64,000 nt of DNA, from assembly GCA_031555325.1 (NCBI GenBank), contig JAVBUM010000029.1, positions 29,815 through 93,814 of the forward strand, in the 5' to 3' direction. This DNA comes from Niveibacterium sp031555325 (GTDB lineage Bacteria > Pseudomonadota > Gammaproteobacteria > Burkholderiales > Rhodocyclaceae). The notes beneath the pieces are model-generated. The model did not search any database. It had not been told where the DNA came from and saw only the letters and a list, made by a program, of their open reading frames with translations. Shown here one piece after another: positions 1-7,794 of the stretch. A program made the translations under genes and the position numbers. Each line of letters opens with the position of its first letter. Positions within the stretch are counted from its first letter, which is position 1.

Positions 1-2
1 TA

Positions 3-260
3 GGCGTGATCGGCACGTTGATCCTCACTTGGCTTCTTGGCCTCAAGGTATTCACTGGCGCTTCGATCGGTAGCCGGCCACTCCTGTTGGTCGGCTTTTT
101 CTGCGTCATTGGCGCCGTCCAGTTCATTTCGACCGGCGTACTCGCCGAAACGCTCGCGCGGATTTACTTTGAGTCCGGCGCCGCCTCGCAGTATCAGGTG
201 CGCAATCCTGACGCACCAACAGACACGGAATCCTGGCACCAACCAGGCGCCAAGGCCTGA
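3..260 (+). CDS. C-terminal end of a GT2 (DPM1/ArnC-like) membrane glycosyltransferase, cut by the window edge
   Basis: The frame is open from the left edge to a TGA at 258-260, so only about the last 85 residues are visible and the true start lies outside. The fragment shows two hydrophobic segments (about residues 1-17 and 23-46) followed by a short polar tail containing ARIYFESG, as in the C-terminal membrane anchor of GT2 enzymes that load a sugar onto undecaprenyl phosphate at the cytoplasmic face. It overlaps the next gene by one base (TGATG). Such a transferase would make the lipid-linked sugar donor used by the two PMT-type transferases downstream. The family call rests on the membrane tail and neighbours because the catalytic domain is not in view. 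Confidence 0.7.
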   Translation, partial: GVIGTLILTWLLGLKVFTGASIGSRPLLLVGFFCVIGAVQFISTGVLAETLARIYFESGAASQYQVRNPDAPTDTESWHQPGAKA

Positions 261-1816
261 TGAATCTCGGCCTGACCGACACGCGACCCACGCCGCGTGA
301 CCTGTTCCTGCTCGCACTGCTGCCAGCAATCCTGCTACTGCTCAATCTCGGCGGTGCGCCGCTGTTCGATGTCGACGAAGGCGCGTTTTCCGAAGCCACA
401 CGCGAGATGTTCACCCGTGGCGATTTCATCTCGACCTGGCTCAACGGCGTTCCCCGCTTTGACAAACCAATCCTGATCTATTGGCTGCAAGCCATCCCAT
501 TTTGGTTGTTCGGCGGCAACGAATGGACCTTCCGCCTGCCATCGGCGCTCGCTGCGGTGGTGTGGAGTGTCTCGGTCGGTCGTTTTGCATGGCCGCGCTT
601 CGGCCGCGAGGCAGGTCAGCTCGCCGCACTCGTCGTCGCCACCAGCGTCGGGGTTTTTGTGATCGGCCGCGCTGCCACGGCGGACTCGCTGCTGAATTGC
701 CTGCTCACCCTCGCCATGACAGACGCATGGCGACATCTGGAATCGGATCGCAAGGCACCGCTCCTGCGGATGTACTTCTGGATCGCTCTTGGCGTGCTGA
801 CCAAGGGTCCAATCGCGCTTGCGATACCGGCAGCCGTCACGTTCCTGTACTGCGCAAGCCGGGGCGAATGGGGCCGCTTCTTCCGTGCGAGCTTCAATCC
901 GGTGGGCTGGCTGATCCTCGTGGTGGTTGCTGCACCCTGGTACATCGCGATCTACTCGGTCCATGGCCAATCGTTCATCGATGGCTTCATCATGAAGCAC
1001 AACGTCGGCCGCTTCTCAGGGCCGATGGAAGGGCACGGCGGCTCGCTCTTCTATTATGTGATCGTCGTGCCACTGCTGCTCATGCCATGGACCGCGCCAC
1101 TCCTGCGTGCGCTCGGCGAGATCCGCGCCGATGCCAGCGAGCCTTTGCGCCGATTCCTGTGGATCTGGTTCGGCTTCGTCATCGTGTTCTTTTCGCTTTC
1201 GGGCACCAAGTTGCCGCATTACGCGCTCTACGGCTGCACGCCCCTGTTCCTGCTGGTGGCGCTGCACCGCGAGAAGCTCGCGCAGGGATGGCTCGCTTTC
1301 GTGCCACCACTCGCACTGCTGACCTTCCTCGCCGCGCTACCAAGCCTGCTTGGCTATGCGCTTGCAAGCGGCAAGGTGGCCGATCCCTATTACGCGGCAC
1401 AGTTGGCCCGTGCTCCGACAGTCGCTGGCTGGGTCTATCCGGCCTGCACGATCGCCGCACTCGTCATTTCGATTACGTTCGCACTTTGGCGCAGCCAACC
1501 TGTCTGGCGTCGGCTGGCGTTCATCGCCGCCGTCCAGGGCGTGCTGCTTGCTGCAGTGGTCGGCCCGTTCGTCGGGGAACTCCTGCAGGGGCCCGTCAAG
1601 CGCGCCGCACTCGTCGCCCGTGCGGTTGGCGGCCCGGTGGTGCAATGGAACTTCTTCCAGCCAAGCTTCGCTGTCTATCGTAACGAGGTCGCTCCAGCCC
1701 GCGAACCTGCGGTTGGCGAGATTGCACTGACCCGCTTCGACCGCCTGCCTCCCGATGTCCGTGTCGAAACGCTATTCGCCCAGGGCGGTGTGCGCCTCGT
1801 CAGACGCCTGCCATGA
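260..1816 (+). CDS. ArnT/PMT-type (GT83-like) lipid-linked-sugar glycosyltransferase, 518 aa
   Basis: This is a polytopic inner-membrane protein with about a dozen hydrophobic helices. An acidic motif DVDE at residues 37-40 sits in the first periplasmic loop after TM1, followed by conserved FDKPILIYWLQA and FRLPSALAA segments; this is the signature of the ArnT/PMT_2 superfamily. These enzymes take a sugar from undecaprenyl phosphate and attach it to lipid A, other glycolipids or protein on the periplasmic side. The length (518 aa) is close to ArnT (about 550). The start overlaps the GT2 stop by one base, and the next transferase starts inside its own stop, so the cassette is co-transcribed. 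The donor sugar is unknown: no arnA, arnB or arnD genes are in view, so calling it ArnT proper would be a guess. Confidence 0.85.
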   Translation: MNLGLTDTRPTPRDLFLLALLPAILLLLNLGGAPLFDVDEGAFSEATREMFTRGDFISTWLNGVPRFDKPILIYWLQAIPFWLFGGNEWTFRLPSALAAVVWSVSVGRFAWPRFGREAGQLAALVVATSVGVFVIGRAATADSLLNCLLTLAMTDAWRHLESDRKAPLLRMYFWIALGVLTKGPIALAIPAAVTFLYCASRGEWGRFFRASFNPVGWLILVVVAAPWYIAIYSVHGQSFIDGFIMKHNVGRFSGPMEGHGGSLFYYVIVVPLLLMPWTAPLLRALGEIRADASEPLRRFLWIWFGFVIVFFSLSGTKLPHYALYGCTPLFLLVALHREKLAQGWLAFVPPLALLTFLAALPSLLGYALASGKVADPYYAAQLARAPTVAGWVYPACTIAALVISITFALWRSQPVWRRLAFIAAVQGVLLAAVVGPFVGELLQGPVKRAALVARAVGGPVVQWNFFQPSFAVYRNEVAPAREPAVGEIALTRFDRLPPDVRVETLFAQGGVRLVRRLP

Positions 1817-3327
1817 CACAACAGACTTCCCTCACCCAGTTCGGCACCCCGCTTCACCTGTCCGAGGATCTTCCCGGCCAGCGAAGCTTCTCACTGCTGA
1901 TCGTCGCGATCTGCTTGCTTACGCTGTGGCGGATCTGGATGCTGCTGCATTCGGGCATGACGCTCTATGCCGACGAGGCGTACTACTGGGACTGGTCGCG
2001 CGCACTCGACTGGGGCTATTTCTCGAAGCCGCCAGTTATCGCCGCCCTCATCGCTGGCACCACGGCACTGTTTGGCAACGGCATTCTCGGCGTAAAGGCG
2101 GGGAGCCTGATCCTCTACCCAGCCACGGCGATCCTCATCTTCATGATGGGCCGGCGTTTCTATGACAACAGGACCGGACTCATCTCTGCACTCGCCTTCC
2201 TCACGCTGCCAATCACAGGTGCACTCGGCCTTTTCATTTCAACCGATGCCCTGCTCCTGTTCTTCTGGACCGCCGCGCTGTGGAGCCTGCATGTGGCCGT
2301 CATGCGCGGTCGGTTGCGCGACTGGTTGCTGCTGGGCGTACTTTGTGGGCTTGGGTTGATGTCCAAGTACACGATGGCCGCCTTTTCGCTCTCGGCGGCC
2401 GTCCTCCTGCTTGGAACACCTGAGGGCCGAAGCCGGATCACGACGTCCGGACCATGGATCACAGCACTCATCGCGCTCGCCATCCTCTCGCCTAACCTCT
2501 GGTGGAACTGGCATCACGATTTCCCGACCTTCCGTCACACAGCCGAGATCACCCATGTCGAAGGTGGCGACGCAGTCGGTGGCAATACACTTGAATTCAT
2601 TGGCGCACAGATCGGCTCAATCGGCCCCTTGCTCGCCGTGGGACTGATCGGCGCTTTGGTAACCCTGCGTGCAGGGTGGCGCAACGAGAGCGACCGCCTG
2701 ATGCTCGCTGGCTGTGTGCCGTTGCTCGCCCTCGTGGTTGCGCAGTCCCTAAGGAACCAAGCCAACGCAAACTGGGCGGGCCCTGTCTTCGCAAGTGGCA
2801 CGATCCTCGCGGTGGCATGGCTGCGACGCGGTGCCAAATGGCGGCAGCAAGTGCTGCTGGCAGCACTTGCGTTGAATCTGGCGATCACAGCCGTCGTATA
2901 TCACTGGCCAACTGTGCTGGGCATATTCGGCAAGCCCCTCACCGCCAAGCTTGATCCACTCAAACGCATGAAGGGCTGGGACCGCCTGATGCGCGGCCTC
3001 GAACCCTACGTACTGCAGTACCCAGATGCCTGGATCGTTTCCGACGAACGTACGCTGCTGGCCCATGCGAGCTATACCCTGCGCATGCTTCAGCCCAAGA
3101 TCGCAGCATGGAATCCGCAGAATCAGGTGCTCGACCAGTACCACCTGACAAACTCACTGCCCAACACACCCGGGCTCGAAATCCTGTATCTCGGCAACGG
3201 CGAGCCGAAGGGCATCATCGCGCGGTTCGAATCAGCAGAGCGCATCGCCCACATTCGCGCCACGACGCATCCTGACTTCGCACGCGACATGGACGTATGG
3301 CTGATGCGCGGTTTCAAGGGGTATTGA
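1813..3327 (+). CDS. Second PMT_2-family polytopic glycosyltransferase, 504 aa
   Basis: This protein has the same general fold as its upstream neighbour but is clearly diverged from it. After a short cytoplasmic N-terminus and TM1 comes YADEAYYWDWS with the acidic pair D54-E55, then WGYFSKPPVIA. This is the first-loop motif of PMT_2/GT39-83 transferases that use undecaprenyl-phosphate sugars. Many hydrophobic helices follow, and a soluble domain of about 110 residues closes the protein. The ATG at 1813 overlaps the previous stop (ATGA), and its own stop overlaps the ATG of the PAP2 gene (TGATG). Two non-identical transferases in tandem suggest either two acceptors or two sequential sugars. 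The substrate cannot be read from the sequence. Confidence 0.83.
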   Translation: MTQQTSLTQFGTPLHLSEDLPGQRSFSLLIVAICLLTLWRIWMLLHSGMTLYADEAYYWDWSRALDWGYFSKPPVIAALIAGTTALFGNGILGVKAGSLILYPATAILIFMMGRRFYDNRTGLISALAFLTLPITGALGLFISTDALLLFFWTAALWSLHVAVMRGRLRDWLLLGVLCGLGLMSKYTMAAFSLSAAVLLLGTPEGRSRITTSGPWITALIALAILSPNLWWNWHHDFPTFRHTAEITHVEGGDAVGGNTLEFIGAQIGSIGPLLAVGLIGALVTLRAGWRNESDRLMLAGCVPLLALVVAQSLRNQANANWAGPVFASGTILAVAWLRRGAKWRQQVLLAALALNLAITAVVYHWPTVLGIFGKPLTAKLDPLKRMKGWDRLMRGLEPYVLQYPDAWIVSDERTLLAHASYTLRMLQPKIAAWNPQNQVLDQYHLTNSLPNTPGLEILYLGNGEPKGIIARFESAERIAHIRATTHPDFARDMDVWLMRGFKGY

Positions 3328-4028
3328 TGCCGAGCCGCCTCGAAGCGTGGCTGGTCGGACTTTCGTTCGCGATCGCCGGAATCATTTTTTCGCTCTGGCC
3401 ACAACTCGATCTCGCAATCAGTGGCACGTTCTATGACATCCACGGAGGCTTTGCTGCCGGTCGCCAAGCACTGCCGGAAACGGTCTACTGGTTCGTCTGG
3501 TACGGTTCGCGGATCACGATCATCACGGTCGCTCTGCTCTGGGTCGCAAGCCTTTTCGCGCGCCGAGGATGGCTCGCGGACCGCCGCCGCTGGCTGGGTT
3601 TTGTAGCCCTAGCCCTAGCCCTCGGGCCGGGCCTGATCGCCGACCAGGCACTGAAGAATCAATGGGGCCGGGCTCGGCCGGAACACATCGTGGCCTTCGG
3701 AGGTGACAAGCAGTTCACACCGGCACTACAGGCCTCGAATCAGTGTGAGCGCAATTGTTCGTTCGTTAGCGGACACGCTACGGCTGCCTATGCCTTGATG
3801 ACATTCGGCTGGCTGGCCAGCGGGCAGCGCCGTCACCGCTGGATGATCCTTGCTGTTGCGGGAGGACTTGGCGTAGGCCTCGTCCGCGTCATTCAGGGTG
3901 GCCACTTTGCAAGCGACGTCGTGTTCGCCTTTCATGCGGTGTGGCTCGGAAACCTGCTTGCCTGGTGGCTACTCAGTCTCTTCCGGAGGCTGCCCGAGGA
4001 CACCGAAATCCCCTACCGGCTCCGCTGA
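3327..4028 (+). CDS. PAP2-family membrane phosphatase (LpxE/LpxT/Und-PP phosphatase type), 233 aa
   Basis: All three PAP2 motifs are present: K-x6-RP (K110 to R117-P118), SGH at 148-150 and R-x5-H-x3-D (R187, H193, D197), embedded in about six membrane helices. Such enzymes remove or transfer phosphate on lipid A, undecaprenyl pyrophosphate or phosphatidyl lipids at the periplasmic face. The start at 3327 overlaps the previous stop (TGATG); an in-frame ATG at 3297 would run 30 bases into the upstream gene and is less likely. Context favours lipid A phosphate trimming or carrier-lipid recycling linked to the upstream transferases. Codons around 3604-3622 contain three TAGCCC units that encode an Ala-Leu helix. 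Confidence 0.85.
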   Translation: MPSRLEAWLVGLSFAIAGIIFSLWPQLDLAISGTFYDIHGGFAAGRQALPETVYWFVWYGSRITIITVALLWVASLFARRGWLADRRRWLGFVALALALGPGLIADQALKNQWGRARPEHIVAFGGDKQFTPALQASNQCERNCSFVSGHATAAYALMTFGWLASGQRRHRWMILAVAGGLGVGLVRVIQGGHFASDVVFAFHAVWLGNLLAWWLLSLFRRLPEDTEIPYRLR

Positions 4029-4035
4029 CAACCCT

Positions 4036-4287
4036 TCATTTCAAGCCGATACTTGAATACAGGACAACCTGATCCGCAACGAAGTTCACCTTAATGTTGC
4101 GCTGCTCATCGCCCCAACGGCATGACTTCACGGTCAACACATCGCTGCATGCCGCCGGTTCGCCCAACAGCGTGCGGACGTCGGCATATCCCATACCGAC
4201 CCTGATCTTGTCGTAGTTCTCGGGCGTAAGTTTCGAGCATCCAGCCAGGACAGCAAGGGTGATCGGGATTGCAAGCTAGGGGCGCAT
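4036..4287 (-). pseudogene. Small SmpA/BamE-like (DUF3862-type) outer-membrane lipoprotein gene with an in-frame TAG at codon 4
   Basis: Read on the minus strand from the ATG at 4285-4287, the frame gives M-R-P-stop-L-A-I-P-I-T-L-A-V-L-A-G-C, a perfect 16-residue lipoprotein signal with lipobox LAGC, then 66 residues to a TGA at 4036-4038. The mature part contains TPENYDKIRVGM, VRTLLGEPAACSD, KSCRWGDE and VNFVADQVV, the pattern of small SmpA/OmlA-like lipoproteins including the paired Cys. The only damage is TAG at 4276-4278. No ATG, GTG or TTG lies between that stop and the lipobox, so a shortened functional start is unlikely. The gene is convergent with the PAP2 gene. It is a recent pseudogene, a sequencing error or a suppressed stop. 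Confidence 0.75.
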
Positions 4288-4478
4288 GGATCGTGTCCAG
4301 TTTGTTACGCGAAACGGCCACTATCCGCCTTCAACTGCTCAGGCTGCTTTGAACGGATTCCCGCCAGCGTAACGCAATCCCGGCAGTACTACGTCAGGGC
4401 GACTTGCACCAACGCAGTGCTGCGCTAGACTGGCGACTCCGAAGGCCCCGCCGGCATACCACTTTCGCCTGTCACACG

Positions 4479-5555
4479 ATGAACGCCCGCCCGCCAATAG
4501 CCATCGTTCCGCTCACGTCGCCACAGTGCGTTGTGCTACCTGAAGATACGGGTGGCCCGATGCTGGATCGCCGGATGCGTCCGATCCACGACCTGCGCAT
4601 CTCGGTCACCGACCGCTGCAACTTCCGCTGCACTTACTGCATGCCGAAAGACAAGTTCGGTCGCGAGCATGCATTCCTGCCGCGCACCGACTTACTCAGC
4701 TTCGAGGAAATCACGCGGATTGCGCGGCTCTTCGTCGCACAGGGGGTGCGCAAGATCCGGATCACCGGCGGCGAACCGCTGCTTCGCAAGGATCTCGAAC
4801 GCCTGATCACCCAGCTCGTTCCGCTTGGTGCGGAACTTACGCTGACCACCAATGGAGCACTTCTCGCGCAGAAGGCACGTGTCCTCGCCGACGCCGGGCT
4901 CCATCGCGTCACGGTCAGCCTGGATGCGATCGACGACGCAATGTTCCGCCGTATGAACGACATGGACTTTCCGGTCGCGCGCGTGCTCGCAGGCGTCGAA
5001 GCCGCCGCTGCGGCGGGTCTTGCGCCGGTCAAGCTCAATTGTGTAGTCAGGCGGAACATCAACGACGACCAGATCCTGCCGCTGGTGCGCCATTTCCGGC
5101 ACAGCGGCCATATTCTGCGCTTCATCGAGTTTATGGACGTCGGCTCCAGCAACGGCTGGAAGATGGACGAAGTGCTACCCTCGGCAGATGTGCTCGCGCG
5201 GATCAACCGTGAGTTTCCACTCGAATCGATCGATCCGAACTACACGGGCGAGGTTGCCGAGCGCTGGCGCTTTGTCGATGGCGGCGGTGAGATCGGCGTA
5301 ATCTCCTCGGTCACCCAAGCGTTCTGCCGCGACTGTTCTCGCGCACGCCTGTCGCCCGAAGGTAAGCTCATCACCTGTCTGTTCGCGAACCACGGCCACG
5401 ATCTCCGCAGCCTGCTCCGGAGCGGAGCCGCCGACGAACATTTGACGGGGGCGATTCGTGGCATCTGGCAGGCGCGTGACGATCGATATTCCGAAATTCG
5501 GACTGCGGCCACCGCCGCACGCAAGAAAATCGAGATGTCGTACATCGGTGGCTGA
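4479..5555 (+). CDS. moaA: GTP 3',8-cyclase MoaA (radical SAM, molybdenum cofactor)
   Basis: MoaA carries out the first step of molybdopterin synthesis, turning GTP into 3',8-cyclo-7,8-dihydro-GTP. The N-terminal radical-SAM cluster motif is C47-x3-C51-x2-C54 (TDRCNFRCTYC), the SAM motif is ITGGEPLLR, and the C-terminal [4Fe-4S] cluster that holds GTP has C283, C286 and C300. The protein ends in Gly-Gly (SYIGG), the conserved tail needed for activity. The ATG at 4479 (358 aa) is chosen; the frame is open further upstream to an ATG at 4404, but those residues look non-coding. The stop overlaps the mobA GTG by 8 bp, so the two are translationally coupled. Confidence 0.95.
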   Translation: MNARPPIAIVPLTSPQCVVLPEDTGGPMLDRRMRPIHDLRISVTDRCNFRCTYCMPKDKFGREHAFLPRTDLLSFEEITRIARLFVAQGVRKIRITGGEPLLRKDLERLITQLVPLGAELTLTTNGALLAQKARVLADAGLHRVTVSLDAIDDAMFRRMNDMDFPVARVLAGVEAAAAAGLAPVKLNCVVRRNINDDQILPLVRHFRHSGHILRFIEFMDVGSSNGWKMDEVLPSADVLARINREFPLESIDPNYTGEVAERWRFVDGGGEIGVISSVTQAFCRDCSRARLSPEGKLITCLFANHGHDLRSLLRSGAADEHLTGAIRGIWQARDDRYSEIRTAATAARKKIEMSYIGG

Positions 5556-6156
5556 AACCATCACCGGACTCATTCTTGCCGGAGGCGCCGGTCGCCGCAT
5601 GGGCGGCGAGGACAAAGGCTGGGTCGAATGGCACGGCGTCCCGCTGGTTCGTCATGTATTTGATCGCTTGGCACCCCAGGTCGATCGCATCCTGATCAGC
5701 GCCAACCGCAACCTTGAGCGCTACGCCGCACTCGCTCCGGTCGCACCCGACATCCGCGCAGACCTGCCGGGACCGCTTGCCGGAATCGAGGCAGGCCTTG
5801 CTGCAGCACCGGTTGGCCGTGTGCTCGTCGTACCCTGCGATACGCCCGGATTGCCTTGCGAACTGCTCGCGCAGCTTATGGCTGCTGCTGGCGCGGGGCG
5901 TGCCCCCGTATACGTTGTAACGCCGGTGCGTGAAGAACCATTGTTTGCCCTATTACACACGGATCTGTTGCCACAACTGTCCGCCACGCTTGATCGAAAC
6001 GAGCGTCGTGTTCTAGCTTGGATTCGCGCCATCGGGGCAAAACCAGCTGCGTTCGATGACGCCACGGCCTTCGCAAACCTCAATACACCGCAAAGCCTCA
6101 CCAGCCAAGCCGGAGCGGCAACGCCAGAGAGCGGGACGCAAAACTACCACCTATAG
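5548..6156 (+). CDS. mobA: Molybdenum cofactor guanylyltransferase MobA, 202 aa, GTG start inside moaA
   Basis: MobA transfers GMP from GTP to Mo-molybdopterin to make the guanine dinucleotide cofactor of DMSO-reductase-family enzymes. The nucleotide-binding signature LAGGAGRRMGGEDKG is at about residues 9-23, followed by DLPGPLAGI and the metal-binding PCDTPGLP motif near residue 92. The start is GTG at 5548, giving V-A-E-T-I-T-G-L; it overlaps the end of moaA by 8 bp, and any earlier start would lie deep inside moaA. At 202 aa the length is normal. No Mo-dependent enzyme or other moa/moe gene is in the window, so this is a free-standing two-gene unit. Confidence 0.93.
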   Translation: MAETITGLILAGGAGRRMGGEDKGWVEWHGVPLVRHVFDRLAPQVDRILISANRNLERYAALAPVAPDIRADLPGPLAGIEAGLAAAPVGRVLVVPCDTPGLPCELLAQLMAAAGAGRAPVYVVTPVREEPLFALLHTDLLPQLSATLDRNERRVLAWIRAIGAKPAAFDDATAFANLNTPQSLTSQAGAATPESGTQNYHL

Positions 6157-6191
6157 TGTCTGGGTTCGCACCTTCCCGACGAGGTCGTCAG

Positions 6192-6662
6192 ATGACAACA
6201 GCAGTCGAACCTGTCCCTCCGGGCGAAGCCGGTATCACGGCCTACCTTTGCGTGCATGGTGCAGCCGAGGCGATCGACTACTACAAGCGAGCGTTCGATG
6301 CAGTAGAGATCCTGCGTATGACCGATCCCAAAGGCCGGGTTGGCCACGCGGAGTTACGGCTGCTAGGCGGGCGCCTGATGCTCTCGGACGAATACCCCGA
6401 AATGGGCGCGACAAGCCCCGAAACCCTTGGCGGTACACCTTTCATGTTGCATGTCTACGTTTCCGACGTGGACAGAGCCTTTGCACGCGCGGTGGAAGCG
6501 GGTGGCAAAGCGATCAGGGCGCCGGCTGACCAGTTCTATGGCGATCGCGGCGGACAACTACGCGACCCGTTCGGCCACAACTGGTGGCTCGCCTCACGTA
6601 CCGAAGAACTGACGAGCGAAACGCTGCACGAGCGTGCCAGAAAGGCTTTCGGCGGCGTATAG
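6192..6662 (+). CDS. VOC-superfamily (PhnB/YdeK-like) protein, 156 aa
   Basis: This is a small soluble protein with one glyoxalase/bleomycin-resistance fold. The PhnB-like pattern is clear: ITAYLCVHGAAEAIDYYKRAF at the start, then GHAELRLLGGRLMLSDE, MLHVYVSDVD, and the C-terminal YGDRGGQLRDPFGHNWWL. The ATG at 6192 has GAGG upstream; an in-frame GTG at 6156 would overlap the mobA stop and adds an unlikely N-terminus. Members of this branch often lack proven catalytic activity, so no reaction is assigned. It lies 35 bp after mobA and converges on the GFA gene; a functional link to Mo cofactor is not implied. Confidence 0.8.
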   Translation: MTTAVEPVPPGEAGITAYLCVHGAAEAIDYYKRAFDAVEILRMTDPKGRVGHAELRLLGGRLMLSDEYPEMGATSPETLGGTPFMLHVYVSDVDRAFARAVEAGGKAIRAPADQFYGDRGGQLRDPFGHNWWLASRTEELTSETLHERARKAFGGV

Positions 6663-6687
6663 TGCGTTCCTCGCATGCCTGCTTCAC

Positions 6688-7092
6688 TCAAAGGTGCCGG
6701 ATTTCCGCCGGCGGATTCATCCAATTGTCATGACGTCCGTCGCAGTAGCCGATCGGTGCCGTAATCAGTTCCTCGGGCGTAACGTCATCAAGCGTGGCCA
6801 GGATCACTGAAACGTAGGCACCTCCGATCTCTTCCACATAGCCTTGCGAAAACACCGCCACGCCGCAATGGCGGCAGAAGCGGTGATGCCCCTGTCGAGT
6901 GTTGAACTGATAGTCGCCGAGCGAATCAGCCCCCTGCAGAAGACGGAAATCCTCCGGCCGAATCAGTGCTCCCCAACGCCGGAGCTTGGTGCAGATCGAG
7001 CAATTACAGCGCGAAGTACCCTGCATAAGATCGATATCCGCCTCATAGCGGACGGCGCCGCAATGACAGCTCCCGTGATAGGTCTTCTTCAT
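6688..7092 (-). CDS. GFA/CENP-V family zinc protein, 134 aa
   Basis: The full set of zinc cysteines of the GFA (glutathione-dependent formaldehyde-activating enzyme-like) fold is visible: C9-x-C11, C29-x-C31-x2-C34 and C73-x2-C76. The context is GSCHCGAVRYEA, RCNCSICTK and FCRHCGVAVF, which covers nearly the whole 134-aa protein. Most members have no proven formaldehyde activity, so the product is best called a GFA family protein. It is followed on the same strand by the two DUF1993 genes' region but has its own start; the VOC gene converges from the left with 25 bp between stops. The cytoplasm is the likely location, since there is no signal or membrane segment. Confidence 0.85.
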   Translation of the reverse strand: MKKTYHGSCHCGAVRYEADIDLMQGTSRCNCSICTKLRRWGALIRPEDFRLLQGADSLGDYQFNTRQGHHRFCRHCGVAVFSQGYVEEIGGAYVSVILATLDDVTPEELITAPIGYCDGRHDNWMNPPAEIRHL

Positions 7093-7136
7093 GTGGAACC
7101 TCTCCCGCAGGTGGCATTGCGGCGCCTGATGGCCGG

Positions 7137-7643
7137 TCAGATCGCGCCGATATAATCGCGCTTGCCGATCTCAAGCCCTTTGTGACGCAGCAGATCGTAC
7201 GCAGTCGTATAGTGGAAGAAGACGTTTGGCAATGCGAAGTTGAGGAGGAAGGCATCGCCGATGAAGTTCAACGTGCGGTCTCGCGCGGGTACGGCGATCT
7301 CGCGCGTTTCAGCACCGGCAAACTTGTCTTCCGGCAACGAAACGAGGAATTCGATCGTCTTTGCCAACCGCGTACGCAGTTCGGCAAGTGATGTCTCATT
7401 GTCTTCGAATTTCGGCAGTTCGACACCCGCAAGCCGCCCGGCACCAGTCTTGGCAAAATCGCTAACGAGCTGCACCTGCTTGGTGAAATCAAACATGTCG
7501 GGTGCCAGACGCGCAGCCAACAGATCCTGCTCGTTAGCCTTGCCCTCAGCGCAAGACGCCTGCGCTTTTTCGAGCAGGCCGTCGAGGTTCCGAACTTGCC
7601 GCAGGAAGGTGCCGACCGAGAGCCTGTAAAGATCGATTGCCAT
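7137..7643 (-). CDS. DUF1993 family protein, first of two tandem paralogues, 168 aa
   Basis: This is a small mostly helical protein with the family landmarks IDLYRLSVGTFLRQVRNL at the N-terminus, a central FTKQVQLVSDFAK, and a C-terminal NVFFHYTTAYDLLRHKGLEIGKRDY(I/V)G. DUF1993 proteins resemble the DinB/MDMPI four-helix fold, but their function is unknown. The start is the second ATG (7641-7643), because GGAGA falls just before it, inside a longer frame that begins at 7655. The adjacent gene at 7795-8301 shares the same layout and termini and is a paralogue, so the pair arose by tandem duplication. No conserved His triad typical of metal-binding DinB enzymes is obvious. Confidence 0.82.
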   Translation of the reverse strand: MAIDLYRLSVGTFLRQVRNLDGLLEKAQASCAEGKANEQDLLAARLAPDMFDFTKQVQLVSDFAKTGAGRLAGVELPKFEDNETSLAELRTRLAKTIEFLVSLPEDKFAGAETREIAVPARDRTLNFIGDAFLLNFALPNVFFHYTTAYDLLRHKGLEIGKRDYIGAI

Positions 7644-7718
7644 TGGTGTCTCCATTATGTAATTTGATTAGCCCCGCACAACACGTGGGGGCATCATCCC
7701 TTATAAGGGCCTTGGTAC

Positions 7719-7752
7719 AAAAAGCAAGCCCGGAATCTTGCGACTCCGGGCT
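7719..7752 (-). terminator. Intrinsic terminator after the second DUF1993 gene
   Basis: On the minus strand an 8-bp stem AGCCCGGA / TCCGGGCT with a 10-base loop is followed by TGC and five T residues. It lies 43 bp past the stop of the DUF1993 gene at 7795 and upstream of the other copy, so the two paralogues are probably separate transcription units. Confidence 0.7.
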
Positions 7753-7794
7753 GCCATAACCCGCATTCTTGCGAGCGCCTTGTCCGGGCAGGGA

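Noticed and set aside
3604..3622. Telomere-like TAGCCC triplet repeat
   Set aside because: Only three units, in frame within the PAP2 gene and encoding an Ala-Leu membrane helix. Too short to mean anything by itself.
4288..4478. Molybdenum cofactor riboswitch upstream of moaA
   Set aside because: No conserved Moco motif or stable multi-stem structure was seen in this stretch.
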